This document shows positions 51,593 through 62,094 of a stretch of DNA of 64,000 nucleotides, one piece after another. The DNA is from Rhodospirillales bacterium. GTDB lineage: Bacteria > Pseudomonadota > Alphaproteobacteria > Rhodospirillales > Casp-alpha2. The first letter of the stretch is position 1, and every line of letters starts with the position of its first letter. The stretch covers positions 1 through 64,000 of the forward strand of contig JABMNT010000227.1 of the NCBI GenBank assembly GCA_013203595.1. The letters run 5' to 3'. A program made the position numbers and the translations under genes. Under the pieces are notes generated by a model. The model searched no databases. It was given only the letters and a program-made list of their open reading frames with translations, and was not told the DNA's origin.

Positions 51593-52207
51593 CTAGTTTC
51601 TCGGGCGAACAAAAACGTGGTTTTTGATCGAGATGACGTTTTTGATATCTTTGACAATGCCAACGGCCTTTTCACGCTCCTCGGTGGAAAGGGCCCGGCC
51701 AAACAGAAACACATGCCCGCCGACTGATCGCCAGCGAAAATTCGTCACGTTCACGCCTGTACCATCCAGCAAAAGGGCGTTGATCTTGCTTTCGATAACC
51801 GTATCGTCAACAAAGTTTTCTGCCGCGCCTTTTTTCTGGTCAATGGCTTTAACAACCATGATTTCGTTGATCACCGATTTTACGTCTTTAACGCTTTTTG
51901 TCAGCATTTCCGCCTGAGACTTCAACGCTGCTGTTTCCACCGCTCCGGTTAACATGACCAGTTGTTCATAGACGTCGGCGTTGATGGAAATGACGTCTGA
52001 TCCCATTTTATCGATAACATTTGCGGTGATTTTGGCCTTAATCTCCAAATCCTTGGCAATATCCCCCGAACTGCGATCTTCAATGGCCGCCTCGACGGCA
52101 CTTTTTATGGCCGTCAGGGGATTCAGGTCGAGGGCGTAGGAAGGAGACAGCAGCAGAAGGTTCAAACCCAATGTTACGCCCCATACTTTAAGTGCAGTCA
52201 TGGTCAT
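51593..52207 (-). CDS. BON-domain periplasmic protein
   Basis: The 204-residue protein has a signal peptide (ALKVWGVTLGLNLLLLSPSY ALA) and two BON-type domains: DLEIKAKITANVIDKMGSDV...VYEQLVMLTGAVE and VDDTVIESKINALLLDGTGV...HVFLFGRALS. BON domains bind phospholipid or envelope structures, as in OsmY and DolP. I start at ATG 52207 (MTMTALKVW) with AGG upstream. It follows the enoyl-CoA hydratase after 11 bases. Confidence 0.9.
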   Translation of the reverse strand: MTMTALKVWGVTLGLNLLLLSPSYALDLNPLTAIKSAVEAAIEDRSSGDIAKDLEIKAKITANVIDKMGSDVISINADVYEQLVMLTGAVETAALKSQAEMLTKSVKDVKSVINEIMVVKAIDQKKGAAENFVDDTVIESKINALLLDGTGVNVTNFRWRSVGGHVFLFGRALSTEEREKAVGIVKDIKNVISIKNHVFVRPRN

Positions 52208-52218
52208 AGTCGGCCTGC

Positions 52219-52998
52219 CTATCGATGTTTCCATTGTGGTGCGCGCTTTTCGACAAATGCCGCCATGCCTTCTTTCTGATCTTCCGTGGCGAAGGCGGAA
52301 TGAAATACCCGTCGTTCAAACAGGATCCCCTGAGCAAGTGTCATCTGCTGTGATTGATTTACGGCTTCTTTCGCCATCATTGTCGCCGGCAGCGACATGC
52401 CGGCAATTTTTGTCGCAGCTTTGAGGGATTCTTCTGAAAGCTGGTCAAGCGGGACAACGCGGGATACCAGACCGGATTTTTCAGCTTCCTGGGCATCCAT
52501 CATCCGACCCGTCAAACACATATCCATGGCCTTGGACTTTCCGATCAAACGGGTCAGTCGTTGGGTGCCTCCGGAGCCCGGTAACACGCCCAGTGTTATT
52601 TCCGGCTGGCCAAACTTTGCATTGTCGGCGGCAATGATAAAGTCGCACATCATGGCGATTTCACATCCGCCACCCAGAGCGTATCCGGCAACCGCAGCAA
52701 TAACCGGTTTGCGACATGTGGAGAGGCGCTCCCAGGTACCTGTAATAAAGTCGCCTTTATAGGCGTCCATATAGGATTTGGACTGCATTTCCTTGATGTC
52801 GGCTCCGGCCGCGAAGGCCTTGTCCGAACCAGACAACAGAATGCAGCCGATTTGATCGTTGTTTTCGAAGGTGTCCAGGGCCGCCGACAGCTCTGTCATC
52901 AACTTGTGGCAAAGCGCATTCAAGGCATCAGGTCTGTTCAGCGTGATGATGCCTACGCGCCCTTTGGTGTCGGTTAAAATGTGCTCGTATGCGGACAT
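52219..52998 (-). CDS. enoyl-CoA hydratase
   Basis: The 259-residue crotonase-fold enzyme has the oxyanion-hole segments [14 protein letters not shown] and [15 protein letters not shown], and both catalytic glutamates: in GGCEIAM and in [18 protein letters not shown]. It hydrates trans-2-enoyl-CoA in beta-oxidation. I start at ATG 52998 (MSAYEHIL), with GGAGG upstream; the frame extends to 53040. It reads just ahead of the BON-domain gene. Confidence 0.95.
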   Translation of the reverse strand: MSAYEHILTDTKGRVGIITLNRPDALNALCHKLMTELSAALDTFENNDQIGCILLSGSDKAFAAGADIKEMQSKSYMDAYKGDFITGTWERLSTCRKPVIAAVAGYALGGGCEIAMMCDFIIAADNAKFGQPEITLGVLPGSGGTQRLTRLIGKSKAMDMCLTGRMMDAQEAEKSGLVSRVVPLDQLSEESLKAATKIAGMSLPATMMAKEAVNQSQQMTLAQGILFERRVFHSAFATEDQKEGMAAFVEKRAPQWKHR

Positions 52999-53096
52999 CT
53001 TTGCAGCCTCCGGAAATTTGCGGGAATGTATCGTGCTCACTGGTTTTTATATCTTCGCATCGGTGGAGCCAAGCTATCAATTGGCAACAGTGGCAT

Positions 53097-56000
53097 TTAC
53101 GCCGATGTCGATGATTTCCCGTCAAAAATTTCACGCAATTTAATTGCCAACGCATTTATTTCAAAGGGTTTTGGAATAAATGCCATGCTGTCTTCCTGAA
53201 AGTTGGATTCTTCAAACTGGTCTGCCGTATATCCAGAGGTGAACAGGATTTTCATATCGGGCACCAGGGCGCGAATTTTTTTGACAATGGCCGGTCCATT
53301 TTCTGATTCCTGTAAAAAGACGTCAGAAAAGACCAGATCAATGCGGGTTCCGCTATCGACAGCGGCCATGGCTTCGCTGGCGTTTGCAGCTTCTGTGACG
53401 GTGTAGCCCAGGTCTGTGAGAATATGCGCGGTCGTAAACCGGACATCCTCATCATCCTCAATGACCAGAATGTGTTCGCCATTGCTCACATACCCGGCAT
53501 ATTCATTTGACGCTTCACTATAAATCACGTCGCCTTCTGACGCGGGCAGATAAATGCGGACATTTGTTCCATGGCCCGGCTCGCTGTATATGCTCATGTG
53601 GCCGCCGGATTGGTTGGCAAAGCCATATATCATACTGAGGCCCAAACCGCTTCCGGCCCCTACTTTTTTGGTTGTGAAAAAAGGTTCAATGGCACGTTCA
53701 ACGACCTCCGGAGACATGCCAACACCACTGTCTGTCACGGAAATCATGACGAAGGCGCCAGGTTCAACATCCTGATGTCGCCTCGCATAATCCGTGCCCA
53801 AAAGAATATTTGCCGTTTCGATGGTCAAGACGCCGCCATCGGGCATGGCATCACGGGCATTGATGGCCAGATTCAGGAGTGCGTTTTCAAGCTGGCCGCG
53901 GTCCACATCCATGGACCACAGGTCATGCCCCAGTTTGGATATGACTTTGACGCCAACGCCCAGTGTGCGTGCCAGCAGTTCCAGGATTCCCTCGACCAGT
54001 TCATTGACATTTGTATGTTCAGTAATCAGGGCCTGACGCCTGCCAAAAGCCAGCAGGCGCTGGGTTAATTCGGCACCGCGCCGGGCCGCGCGCAGCGCGG
54101 AATTGACGAGTTTTTTTGCCCGTTCATCTTCGACCCGATCTTCCATGAGATTGAGGCTGCCAATAATGATTGCCAGCAGATTGTTAAAGTCATGCGCAAT
54201 TCCACCGGTTAACTGGCCAACGGCTTCTATTTTTTGGGTATGTTGCAATTGCTCCTGTGCGCGGGTTTGCTCGGTAATGTCCGTCAGCATGGATATAAAA
54301 CCGCCATCCGCCATTCCGTAGCGTTCGACCACAAGCATTTGGCCATCGGCAAACTTGAGATTGGAATGGGCAGGCTGGTCATCTGCGGTCAGGTTCCTTA
54401 TCCAGTCTGCGGCCAGGTCCTTGGGGTTTTGCGAGCCGAAGTTGCCAATGGTAGCGGCTTTTACCAGGGCCTGACGCAGCGACATCCCGCGTCGCAGGAA
54501 ACCCTTGGGAAAGCGCATGAACTGCTCAAAGGTTTTGTTCCAGATCATCAATTTTCTGTTTTCATCCCAGATGCTAATGCCCTGGAGCATCGCCTCAAAG
54601 GAAGCGCGCAGGATCTGGGTTTGTTCACTCAGGGCCCGTTCCCCCTTGCGGGCACCTTCCTCAGATTCGACGAGATCGGTAACATCAATGGCCGCGACAA
54701 AGAACCCGGATGCTTTGCCCTGACGGTCAAAATTGGGTGTATAGCTGAATTCCAGGTGATGCATCAGGTTTGCTGATTGTGTCTTTTTGGCGGTATAGGG
54801 CAAGGTCAACTGGAAGCGGACAAATTTTCCAGCGAGTGCTGTCTTTATGTGCGGCTCCATTTGTTCGTAAGACAAATGGGGAAGTGTGTTTTCTATTTTC
54901 GATCCCAAAATTAACTGGCGGGACAGGTTGAACCATTCCTCATACTCTTTGTTGATCATCTGATAGCGCAATTCATCATCAACATAGGCAAGTAGAATCG
55001 GTACGGCGTCGGTGACCTGTTGCAGCTGCTGTTCGCGTTGCTTAACTTCCGTGATGTCCGTCGATACGCTAACAGTGCTTCCGTCAGAAGAGTGCCCGTC
55101 TCTGATCAGCAGCCATTTGCCATCGCGGTAGACTTCAACCGGAGCTGTCTGGATTTTGCGTTCCTTGATCCGCTGATCCAGCCATTGTTCCCGGTCTTCC
55201 TGTTTTTTACTAATTGCCCCGGCTGCCAAAAGACCTCGCATATAGTCTTCAAAGGGGGTACCGCGCACAAGCAGGTGCGCAGCTGCGCCGGCCTGCGAAC
55301 GGAAAATCCGGTTGCACAATACAAAACGATCATCAGAATCCCAAAACGCAATACCCTCCGAAACATTTTCAATGGCATCGAGAAAGCGGAGTGTGGTTTC
55401 AATCGCTTCTTCCCTGGCGCGGACTTCGTTTGTAATATCGGTTCCGGTTCCCCGGTAACCATCAAACTGGCCTGATTCGTCAAAAATCGGGCGTCCACTA
55501 ATTCGCAACCAATGGGTTTCTCCGTTTGGGTTTGATAAACTGAGCGCGAAATCCCGAAACGGTTTGCGGTCGTTCAAATCCTCTAAATGTTGCCTCCATT
55601 CCGGATTGTCAGCGGGACCTTCATAGAGTTCCGTCTGCGGGCAGCCGATAACATTTATGGGATTGAATCCGGTTATTTCAAAAAAACGATCGGAAACATA
55701 GGTGTATTTCAGCTGTGCATCCATTTCCCATAGCCAGTCGGAAGCCGCTTCGGCAAATATTTTGAGCCGCCCCTCGCTGGCGACCAGAGCACGGTAGCCA
55801 GCCTGCAAATTACGTTGCATCTCCTCGATGGAATGCACAACTTCATCAAGTTCATCTATGCGATTTGGATCGGCCTTGCGTCTGGATAGTATGAGTGGTG
55901 GCTGGAACAGAGATTGGTCAATTTCTTTTGCGTAATTGGAGATGCGTACCAAATGTTTGGTGAAGGATTCCTGGACAAAGAAGAAAATAAAAATGGCGAC

Positions 56001-56489
56001 TGAAAAAACAATAATCGCACTTTCAAGAATATTTAGCCCTAGTTTCTCCAGTAATCGCAGGTAAATGCCTTTATAGGTTGCCGTCACGCGCAGGGTTCCC
56101 AGTTCAAGTTGCTGGTCGTCCTGATTCAGAAAAATGGGAAATTCTCTGCTGACCGGCGATTCTGCTGCACTGGTTCCGGCCTTTGAGATGATGTCGCCGT
56201 CTTTTTCAATTTCCACGTAAACGACATCGCGCAGACTCAAAATGCCGTTGATCAGTGTAGTCAGATGATCATGATCAAGTCTCCGCAGGGGCGTTTCCAC
56301 ACTCTTCATATGGGATGTTTCAATTTGCCGAAACTGGTTCGCCAGTTCCCGCATTTCCCGGCGATAATCAAAACTGAAATGAACCGCCGAGACGATAAGC
56401 GTTATACAGGCGCTGAAGACCAGAACATAGGTCATCATCCGCCGGGCGATCCGCGAACCGCTGAATAGAGGATTGTTTTTAAGTTTCAT
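53097..56489 (-). CDS. multi-PAS hybrid sensor histidine kinase with receiver domain
   Basis: The 1130-residue kinase has two membrane helices (about residues 17-36 and 160-180) around a periplasmic sensor, then a linker and about four PAS domains (about 265-385, 390-490, 500-620, 640-765; e.g. AASDWLWEMDAQLKYTYVSD). The HisKA box is GGIAHDFNNLLAIIIG, with ATPase motifs and a C-terminal receiver whose acceptor Asp is in DLVFSDVFL. The HDFNNLL kinase box is shared with CckA-type hybrids. It is divergent from the OmpR-type regulator at 56787. Ligand unknown. Confidence 0.93.
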   Translation of the reverse strand: MKLKNNPLFSGSRIARRMMTYVLVFSACITLIVSAVHFSFDYRREMRELANQFRQIETSHMKSVETPLRRLDHDHLTTLINGILSLRDVVYVEIEKDGDIISKAGTSAAESPVSREFPIFLNQDDQQLELGTLRVTATYKGIYLRLLEKLGLNILESAIIVFSVAIFIFFFVQESFTKHLVRISNYAKEIDQSLFQPPLILSRRKADPNRIDELDEVVHSIEEMQRNLQAGYRALVASEGRLKIFAEAASDWLWEMDAQLKYTYVSDRFFEITGFNPINVIGCPQTELYEGPADNPEWRQHLEDLNDRKPFRDFALSLSNPNGETHWLRISGRPIFDESGQFDGYRGTGTDITNEVRAREEAIETTLRFLDAIENVSEGIAFWDSDDRFVLCNRIFRSQAGAAAHLLVRGTPFEDYMRGLLAAGAISKKQEDREQWLDQRIKERKIQTAPVEVYRDGKWLLIRDGHSSDGSTVSVSTDITEVKQREQQLQQVTDAVPILLAYVDDELRYQMINKEYEEWFNLSRQLILGSKIENTLPHLSYEQMEPHIKTALAGKFVRFQLTLPYTAKKTQSANLMHHLEFSYTPNFDRQGKASGFFVAAIDVTDLVESEEGARKGERALSEQTQILRASFEAMLQGISIWDENRKLMIWNKTFEQFMRFPKGFLRRGMSLRQALVKAATIGNFGSQNPKDLAADWIRNLTADDQPAHSNLKFADGQMLVVERYGMADGGFISMLTDITEQTRAQEQLQHTQKIEAVGQLTGGIAHDFNNLLAIIIGSLNLMEDRVEDERAKKLVNSALRAARRGAELTQRLLAFGRRQALITEHTNVNELVEGILELLARTLGVGVKVISKLGHDLWSMDVDRGQLENALLNLAINARDAMPDGGVLTIETANILLGTDYARRHQDVEPGAFVMISVTDSGVGMSPEVVERAIEPFFTTKKVGAGSGLGLSMIYGFANQSGGHMSIYSEPGHGTNVRIYLPASEGDVIYSEASNEYAGYVSNGEHILVIEDDEDVRFTTAHILTDLGYTVTEAANASEAMAAVDSGTRIDLVFSDVFLQESENGPAIVKKIRALVPDMKILFTSGYTADQFEESNFQEDSMAFIPKPFEINALAIKLREIFDGKSSTSA

Positions 56490-56786
56490 CGAATTTCGAT
56501 TTCATTCCCTTGAATGATACGTGCCGCCTGATGGTAGCCCGGCCCTGATGGCGGACAGGGGGCAAACCATGCTTTCAATGTATTTAAGCATCATTAGTGG
56601 TTAATTACTTGTTATTAGTTTCTTGATAGATATGGAGAAAGCGCTCTTTGTCACTGTATCGGGTTTTTTTGTATCTTTTTCGTTATATTGTATTTGGTTT
56701 AAGTGAATGTAACTTTATTATAAGCTTCCCCTGAAATATGAGCGAGCCCAGAGGGTTAATAGATTGAGTCATAAAGCAATGGTCGA
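56490..56786. promoter_or_regulatory. divergent region between kinase and regulator genes
   Basis: About 297 bases, AT-rich around 56580-56720, lie between the diverging genes, so promoters for both must be here. I see no gene and no outstanding repeat. Confidence 0.4.
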
Positions 56787-57509
56787 ATGACAATGAGCAA
56801 ACAAAATAAAATCCTGATTGTCGACGATGAGCCCGATATCTGTGAAATTGTAGAAATGGTCCTGGGTGATGCCGGGTATATTGTTTCCATATTGAGCAGC
56901 GGTGCAAACGTCGTCGATCATGTCAGGGAGCATGCGATTGATCTGGTTGTCCTTGATTTGGGGCTTCCCGATGTAGACGGCCTGTCGTTAACGCGAACCC
57001 TGAAAGAGCGCTCCGATGTGAGTGTCGTCATTCTCAGCGGTCGTGGTGAAACCACAGAAAAAATTATCGGTCTGGAAATTGGTGCCGATGACTACATGGG
57101 CAAACCCTTTGAGCCGCGCGAATTGCTGGCCCGTGTCCGGAGTGTGCTCAGGCGTAAATCCGGTGCCAAGGAACCCGTCGCCGAGAGCCATAAAAGTTTA
57201 TCGTTCGATGGCTGGAAACTGGACCTTATGGTGCGCGCACTGGCGGCACCGGATGGCACGCCGGTGAGTATGTCGAGTGGCGAGTTCAATTTGTTGCGGG
57301 CCTTTGCATCCCATCCAAACCGGGTCATGAGTCGCGATCAGTTGCTCAATTATACCCATGATCTGGATAGCCCGGCCTATGACCGCAGTGTCGATGTGCA
57401 AATTGCCCGGCTTCGTAAAAAGATCGAACCGGATCCGCAAAATCCGACCTATATTAAAACCATTCGCAATGCCGGCTATATTTTCACAGCCAAGGTAGAG
57501 CAGGTCTAG
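56787..57509 (+). CDS. OmpR-family response regulator
   Basis: The 240-residue protein has a receiver domain (IVDDEPDICEIVEMVLGDAG, phospho-Asp in DLVVLDLGLPDVDG, Lys in DYMGKPFEPREL) and a C-terminal winged helix (SMSSGEFNLLRAFASHPNRV, DSPAYDRSVDVQIARLRKKI). It starts at ATG 56787 or 56793; no ribosome site decides. It is divergent from the hybrid kinase across about 300 bases of AT-rich DNA, so the two may form a pathway. Confidence 0.92.
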   Translation: MTMSKQNKILIVDDEPDICEIVEMVLGDAGYIVSILSSGANVVDHVREHAIDLVVLDLGLPDVDGLSLTRTLKERSDVSVVILSGRGETTEKIIGLEIGADDYMGKPFEPRELLARVRSVLRRKSGAKEPVAESHKSLSFDGWKLDLMVRALAAPDGTPVSMSSGEFNLLRAFASHPNRVMSRDQLLNYTHDLDSPAYDRSVDVQIARLRKKIEPDPQNPTYIKTIRNAGYIFTAKVEQV

Positions 57510-57572
57510 CCTCAACCGACAAACCCGGTATATATGGACGCCTATCTGATTTTTCTGATCTAAAGGGCATCC

Positions 57573-58718
57573 ATGGATTTCAATCTTTCCGAACAAGAAC
57601 AACAGTTCACGCAGGCCGTTGCCGGTTTTGCCAATCGTCATCTGGCTGCAGGTGCCTTGGGCCGCGCCCATGCCCAGGGTTTCCCCTTTGATGTTGCCCG
57701 GCTGATGGCGGAGCAGGGGTTGCTGGGGATCACCATACCCGAATCCGCCGGCGGTATCGGCGGTCGTCTGTTTGATGCGATTTTGGCGATCGAGCAGATT
57801 GCCGCCGTCTGTCCGCGCAGTGCCGATGTTATCCAGGCTGGCAACTTCGGGGCGATCCGGGTGCTTGCTGAATTTGGCAGCGCCCGCCAACAGGAACAGT
57901 ACCTGACACCCTTGTTGGCCGGCGATGCGGTGATTGCCATTGGCATGACCGAGCCGGAAGCCGGATCGGCGGTTACCGAACTGAAAACCACGGCCACCGC
58001 AGACGGCGATGGCTTCCGGATCAACGGCGCCAAGGTTTTTACATCCCATGTCACCGATGCCGCCATGATTTTGGCCTATGTGCGCTTTGGCCCCGGCACT
58101 GGTGGTATTGGCTCGGTCCTGATCGAAAGCGATGCGGAAGGGGTGTCTCTGGGCCAGCCGGTCGGCAATCTGGGGGGCGAGACCTGGGCCCAGCTCTATT
58201 TTAACGACGTCTATGTTCCGGCTGAAAACGTCGTGCTCGGCGCCGGCGGTTTCAAACGCCAGATCGCCGGGTTCAACGTCGAGCGGCTGGGCAATTCGGC
58301 GCGGGCTCTGGCGCTCGGCCGTTTCGCCTTTGATATCGCCCGCGATCATGCCCTGACCCGTCAGCAGTTTGGCCGGCCGATCTGTGAATTTCAGGGCCTG
58401 CAGTGGAAATTCGCCGACATGAAGGTGGAGCTTGAAGCGGCCCGCCTGCTTTTGTACCGGGCCGCCAACAACGCCGACAACGGCTTTCCCTCGGCCGAGG
58501 AGACGGCCATCGCCAAACTGGCCTGCAACCGGGCCGGCTTCAATGCCGCCAATGAGGCCATGCAGGTGATGGGGGCTGCCGGCTACAGTCAGGACAGCCT
58601 GGTCGAATACTGTTTTCGCCGCACCCGAGGCTGGATGATAGCCGGTGGTTCCCTGGAAATGATGAAAAACCGGATTGCCGAAACCGTTTTCGAGCGCCGC
58701 TTTTCGCAGCGGCCCTGA
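57573..58718 (+). CDS. acyl-CoA dehydrogenase
   Basis: The 381-residue flavoprotein has the FAD/substrate motif IAIGMTEPEAGSAVTELKTT, the middle beta domain (GAKVFTSHVTDAAMILAYVR) and the C-terminal helical domain (RQQFGRPICEFQGLQWKFAD, QVMGAAGYSQDSLVEYCFRR, GGSLEMMKNRIAETVF). The catalytic base region is present. It oxidises an acyl-CoA to the 2-enoyl-CoA. The next gene starts 4 bases later. Confidence 0.95.
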   Translation: MDFNLSEQEQQFTQAVAGFANRHLAAGALGRAHAQGFPFDVARLMAEQGLLGITIPESAGGIGGRLFDAILAIEQIAAVCPRSADVIQAGNFGAIRVLAEFGSARQQEQYLTPLLAGDAVIAIGMTEPEAGSAVTELKTTATADGDGFRINGAKVFTSHVTDAAMILAYVRFGPGTGGIGSVLIESDAEGVSLGQPVGNLGGETWAQLYFNDVYVPAENVVLGAGGFKRQIAGFNVERLGNSARALALGRFAFDIARDHALTRQQFGRPICEFQGLQWKFADMKVELEAARLLLYRAANNADNGFPSAEETAIAKLACNRAGFNAANEAMQVMGAAGYSQDSLVEYCFRRTRGWMIAGGSLEMMKNRIAETVFERRFSQRP

Positions 58719-58722
58719 ACCC

Positions 58723-60774
58723 ATGGACATCGGAAAGGCTCTATTCAATCCGCAATCGATTGCGCTCATCGGTGCGTCTGGCGACGGCAAGAAAAACGCC
58801 GGACGCCCGCAGCGCTATTTATCGAAACATGGCTACACGGGGCACTTGTATCCGGTCAATCCCTACCGCGATGAGGTGCAGGGGCTGGTTGCCTATAAGT
58901 CGGTCAGGGATATCCCGGGTCCGGTCGATCACGCCCTGATCATGACTCCGGCTGATACGGTCGTCGATGTGCTCACGGATTGCGCGGCTGCCGGGGTCCG
59001 GGTGGCGACCCTCTATTCCGACGGATTTGCCGAAACCGGGGCAGCCGGCGAGGCCCTGCAACAGCGCATCGTCGATATCGCCCGCGCCCATGACATGCGC
59101 CTGCTCGGTCCCAACAGCATGGGCGTCATCAATACACACAACGGCATGACCCTGTCGGTCAACGCCGTGCTGGAAATGGAGCAACTGCCGGCCGGCCGCA
59201 TCTCCGTGGTCTCGCAAAGCGGCACCGTGCTGGGCACTCTGCTGTCGCGCGGCGCGGCCCGGGGCATTGGTTTTTCAAAGCTGGTGTCGCTCGGCAATGA
59301 AGCCGACCTGAGCGCCGGTGAAGTCATGGACCTGCTGGTCGATGACCCGGATACCGATGCCATCCTGCTGTTCCTCGAAGGTATTCGCGATGCCAAAGGA
59401 CTGGCCCGGGCGGCCAGACGGGCACAGCAGAACCATAAGCCGGTGCTGGTTTACAAACTGGGAAAATCTGCCGCCGGCCGGCAACTGGCGGTTTCCCATT
59501 CCGGCGCCCTGGCCAGCCCGGCGCGGACCACGGACGCCTTTTTCCGGGCCCATGGCCTGATCCCGGTCGACATGCTCGAAACCCTGTTCGAGATGCCGCT
59601 CATGGTCACCGGCCGTCCGCCCCGGCCCGGCAACCGGGTCAGTGTCATCACCACAACCGGCGGCGGCGCCGCCATGGTTGCCGACCGTCTGGGCAGCCAG
59701 GGGCTGGAACTTGTCGGCCCATCGGAGGCCCTGCGCGATCGCCTGCGCGGTCTGAATATCGAAATTGGTGCCGGGCCACTCATTGACCTGACCATGGCCG
59801 GCACCCGCGACGGGGTCTATGGGGCGGCCCTCGATGAAGTGCTGGCGGACCCACGCGCCGATGCCGTGGTCTGTGTGGTTGGCTCATCCGGGCAGTTCCA
59901 TCCGGAACTGGCCGTCGCCCCCATTATCCGCGCCGCCACCTCCGATAAATTCGTCGCCGCCTTTATCGCCCCCCAGGCTGACCAGTCCCTGGCCCGCCTG
60001 CAGGCGGCCGGCATTGCCGCCTTCCGCACCCCGGAAGCCTGCGCCGATGCGGTGGCTGCCGCTCTCGCCTGGACGGCACCGGACCCGGTGCCGGATATCG
60101 GCGCTTCCCATATCCCAGTCAAATCCACCTATAACGAACAGGACGCCCTGGCCTTGTTCGCCGCCCTGGGTATCGCGGTCGTTAAATCCCAGCAGATCAG
60201 CAAGGCCGACGATCTCGACCCCAGCCTCAGCTTCCCCGTGGTCGCCAAAATCCTCTCCGATGCGATTGCCCATAAGTCCGAAGTGGGTGGTGTCCGTGTC
60301 GGCCTTGCCAATGGAGCGGCCCTTGCCGAAGCGCTGACGGCGATCACCACATCGGTGCGGGCAAAATATCCCGATCTGGGGGCGGACCGGTTCCTGATCC
60401 AGACCATGGAAACCGGTATTGCCGAGGTGCTGCTCGGTTATCGCCGCGATCCCGAGGTTGGCCCTGTCGTGATTCTGGGCGCCGGCGGCCTGCTGGCCGA
60501 AATTCTCGACGATGTGGCCATTGCCGTGGCACCGCTGAACCTGACGCAGGCCATGGACCTGATCGCCCGCGTCAAAGGTCTGGCCTTGCTGCAGGGCTAC
60601 CGGGGCCAGCCCCGGGGCGATGTTGATGCCCTGGCCCGGGCCATTGTCGCCATCTCCCACCTGGCCGCCGCCGGCGCCGAACATATCGCTGAAGCGGAGA
60701 TCAATCCGCTTTTGGTGAAAGCCGAAGGCGAGGGCGTTGTGGCGCTGGACGGGCTGGTACGGACAGGCTCATAA
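58723..60774 (+). CDS. acyl-CoA synthetase, NDP-forming (acetate-CoA ligase ADP-forming type)
   Basis: The 683-residue fused alpha-beta protein has a CoA-binding domain (PQSIALIGASGDGKKNAGRP), ligase domains with the phospho-His in AVSHSGALASPARTTDAFFR, and a C-terminal ATP-grasp domain (SFPVVAKILSDAIAHKSEVG, GVRVGLANGAALAEALT). ATG 58723 fits the family. It links a carboxylate to CoA with ATP to ADP chemistry, or the reverse. It is coupled with the upstream dehydrogenase. Confidence 0.93.
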   Translation: MDIGKALFNPQSIALIGASGDGKKNAGRPQRYLSKHGYTGHLYPVNPYRDEVQGLVAYKSVRDIPGPVDHALIMTPADTVVDVLTDCAAAGVRVATLYSDGFAETGAAGEALQQRIVDIARAHDMRLLGPNSMGVINTHNGMTLSVNAVLEMEQLPAGRISVVSQSGTVLGTLLSRGAARGIGFSKLVSLGNEADLSAGEVMDLLVDDPDTDAILLFLEGIRDAKGLARAARRAQQNHKPVLVYKLGKSAAGRQLAVSHSGALASPARTTDAFFRAHGLIPVDMLETLFEMPLMVTGRPPRPGNRVSVITTTGGGAAMVADRLGSQGLELVGPSEALRDRLRGLNIEIGAGPLIDLTMAGTRDGVYGAALDEVLADPRADAVVCVVGSSGQFHPELAVAPIIRAATSDKFVAAFIAPQADQSLARLQAAGIAAFRTPEACADAVAAALAWTAPDPVPDIGASHIPVKSTYNEQDALALFAALGIAVVKSQQISKADDLDPSLSFPVVAKILSDAIAHKSEVGGVRVGLANGAALAEALTAITTSVRAKYPDLGADRFLIQTMETGIAEVLLGYRRDPEVGPVVILGAGGLLAEILDDVAIAVAPLNLTQAMDLIARVKGLALLQGYRGQPRGDVDALARAIVAISHLAAAGAEHIAEAEINPLLVKAEGEGVVALDGLVRTGS

Positions 60775-60805
60775 TAGGGCTTAACCTGGCTGAGGAGAGC
60801 CCCCC

Positions 60806-62089
60806 TTGAAACGTGCCGTGCTGATGATCTGTGATGGAACCCGGGCTGATATGATCGGCCCGGAATGGACGCCCAACCTGTGGCGGATGCGCGAATCTGC
60901 CTGTGTGTTCGAGAACCACCGCAGTGTCTTTCCGTCAACCACACGGACCACTGCGGCATCCATTGCCACCGGCTGCCTGCCGGGCCGGCACGGGCTCGAG
61001 GGCAATTGCGTGGCGCTCGATGATGGCAGCGGTCTGCAGGCCTATTCGGTGGGGCCGGCGGAATTTCGCGACAAACTGCGCGCCGTTACCGGCCGCACGC
61101 TCCGGGTGCCGACCCTGGCTGAACGGCTAAAGGACCACGGCGGCGGTGCCGTCTATTCCAACGTCTCGCCCGGTGCCGCCTATTTTCATGACCCGGACGG
61201 CTATGGCTATATGTACCACCGCGCCGGCTCCTTCGGGCCGGGCCTTGTCCCCCTTACCGATTCCCGCCATCAGGTGATCAGCCATGACAATGCCGGTGAT
61301 GCCCTGCTGTCCGAACGCTTCTGCCAGGAGATGCTGGGGGCAGGGGACCAGGCACCAGCCTACGGGGTTTTGTGGATCTGCGATCCGGACCATACCCAGC
61401 ATGCCACCCCGCTGGGATCGCCCGACCATCTGGCGGCCCTGGCCGTCGCCGATGCCTGTGCCGGACAGGTGTTTGACCGGGTCCAGGAACTGAACGCCCG
61501 GGGTCAGGACATTCTGCTGCTGATGGGGGCTGACCACGGCCATGAAACCGTCGGCAGCGTGCTGGCGCTCAACGAAAAGCTGGTGGAAGCCGGGTTCAAG
61601 GCGAGCCTCGATTCCCGCGATGTGGTTGTCGCCTCCAACGGTTTGAGTGCACATATCTATATGAGCGACGCGGCAAAATCCCGGTTGCCGCAGTTGATTC
61701 CTTATCTGTGGGGGCTGCCCGAAATTGATCAGGTCTTTGCCGGCGACAATCTGAAACGCCTCGGCCATCGCACGGATACGGCGCTGGCCATTTCCGTCAC
61801 TACGCAGCGTTCCGATGATGCAAACGAATTCGGGATTGCCGGCATCAGCACCGCCATTGAGGACCCGCTGCACAAGGACACCCGCCTTGGCTGCGGCCAG
61901 CATGGCGGCCTCGGACCGTTCGAGCAGCATCCGTTCATGATGGCCGTCGGCGGTGGCTTTGCGCCAGGCAGTCGACATGCCGGTGAAACCGCGGCCATTG
62001 ATCTGGCACCGACGGTGCTGCGTCACCTGGGCCAGGACTGGGACGGCATGGACGGCGCGCCCCTCGGTTCCTTCGCGACCCGGTCATAG
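60806..62089 (+). CDS. alkaline-phosphatase-superfamily hydrolase (phosphodiesterase/phosphonoacetate hydrolase-like)
   Basis: The 427-residue protein starts at TTG 60806 behind GAGGAGAG. Metal-site residues are CDGTRADMIG, nucleophile Thr in FPSTTRTTAASIATG, DPDHTQH, GADHGHE and the C-terminal His in GQHGGLGPFEQHPF. This is the nucleotide pyrophosphatase/phosphodiesterase fold, also used by phosphonoacetate hydrolases. No signal peptide is seen, so it is cytosolic. Substrate unknown. Confidence 0.88.
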   Translation: MKRAVLMICDGTRADMIGPEWTPNLWRMRESACVFENHRSVFPSTTRTTAASIATGCLPGRHGLEGNCVALDDGSGLQAYSVGPAEFRDKLRAVTGRTLRVPTLAERLKDHGGGAVYSNVSPGAAYFHDPDGYGYMYHRAGSFGPGLVPLTDSRHQVISHDNAGDALLSERFCQEMLGAGDQAPAYGVLWICDPDHTQHATPLGSPDHLAALAVADACAGQVFDRVQELNARGQDILLLMGADHGHETVGSVLALNEKLVEAGFKASLDSRDVVVASNGLSAHIYMSDAAKSRLPQLIPYLWGLPEIDQVFAGDNLKRLGHRTDTALAISVTTQRSDDANEFGIAGISTAIEDPLHKDTRLGCGQHGGLGPFEQHPFMMAVGGGFAPGSRHAGETAAIDLAPTVLRHLGQDWDGMDGAPLGSFATRS

Positions 62090-62094
62090 CGGTC

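Noticed and set aside
57198-58790. 530-codon open frame on the minus strand across the acyl-CoA dehydrogenase
   Set aside because: Antisense shadow of a well-conserved enzyme; no motif or ribosome site.
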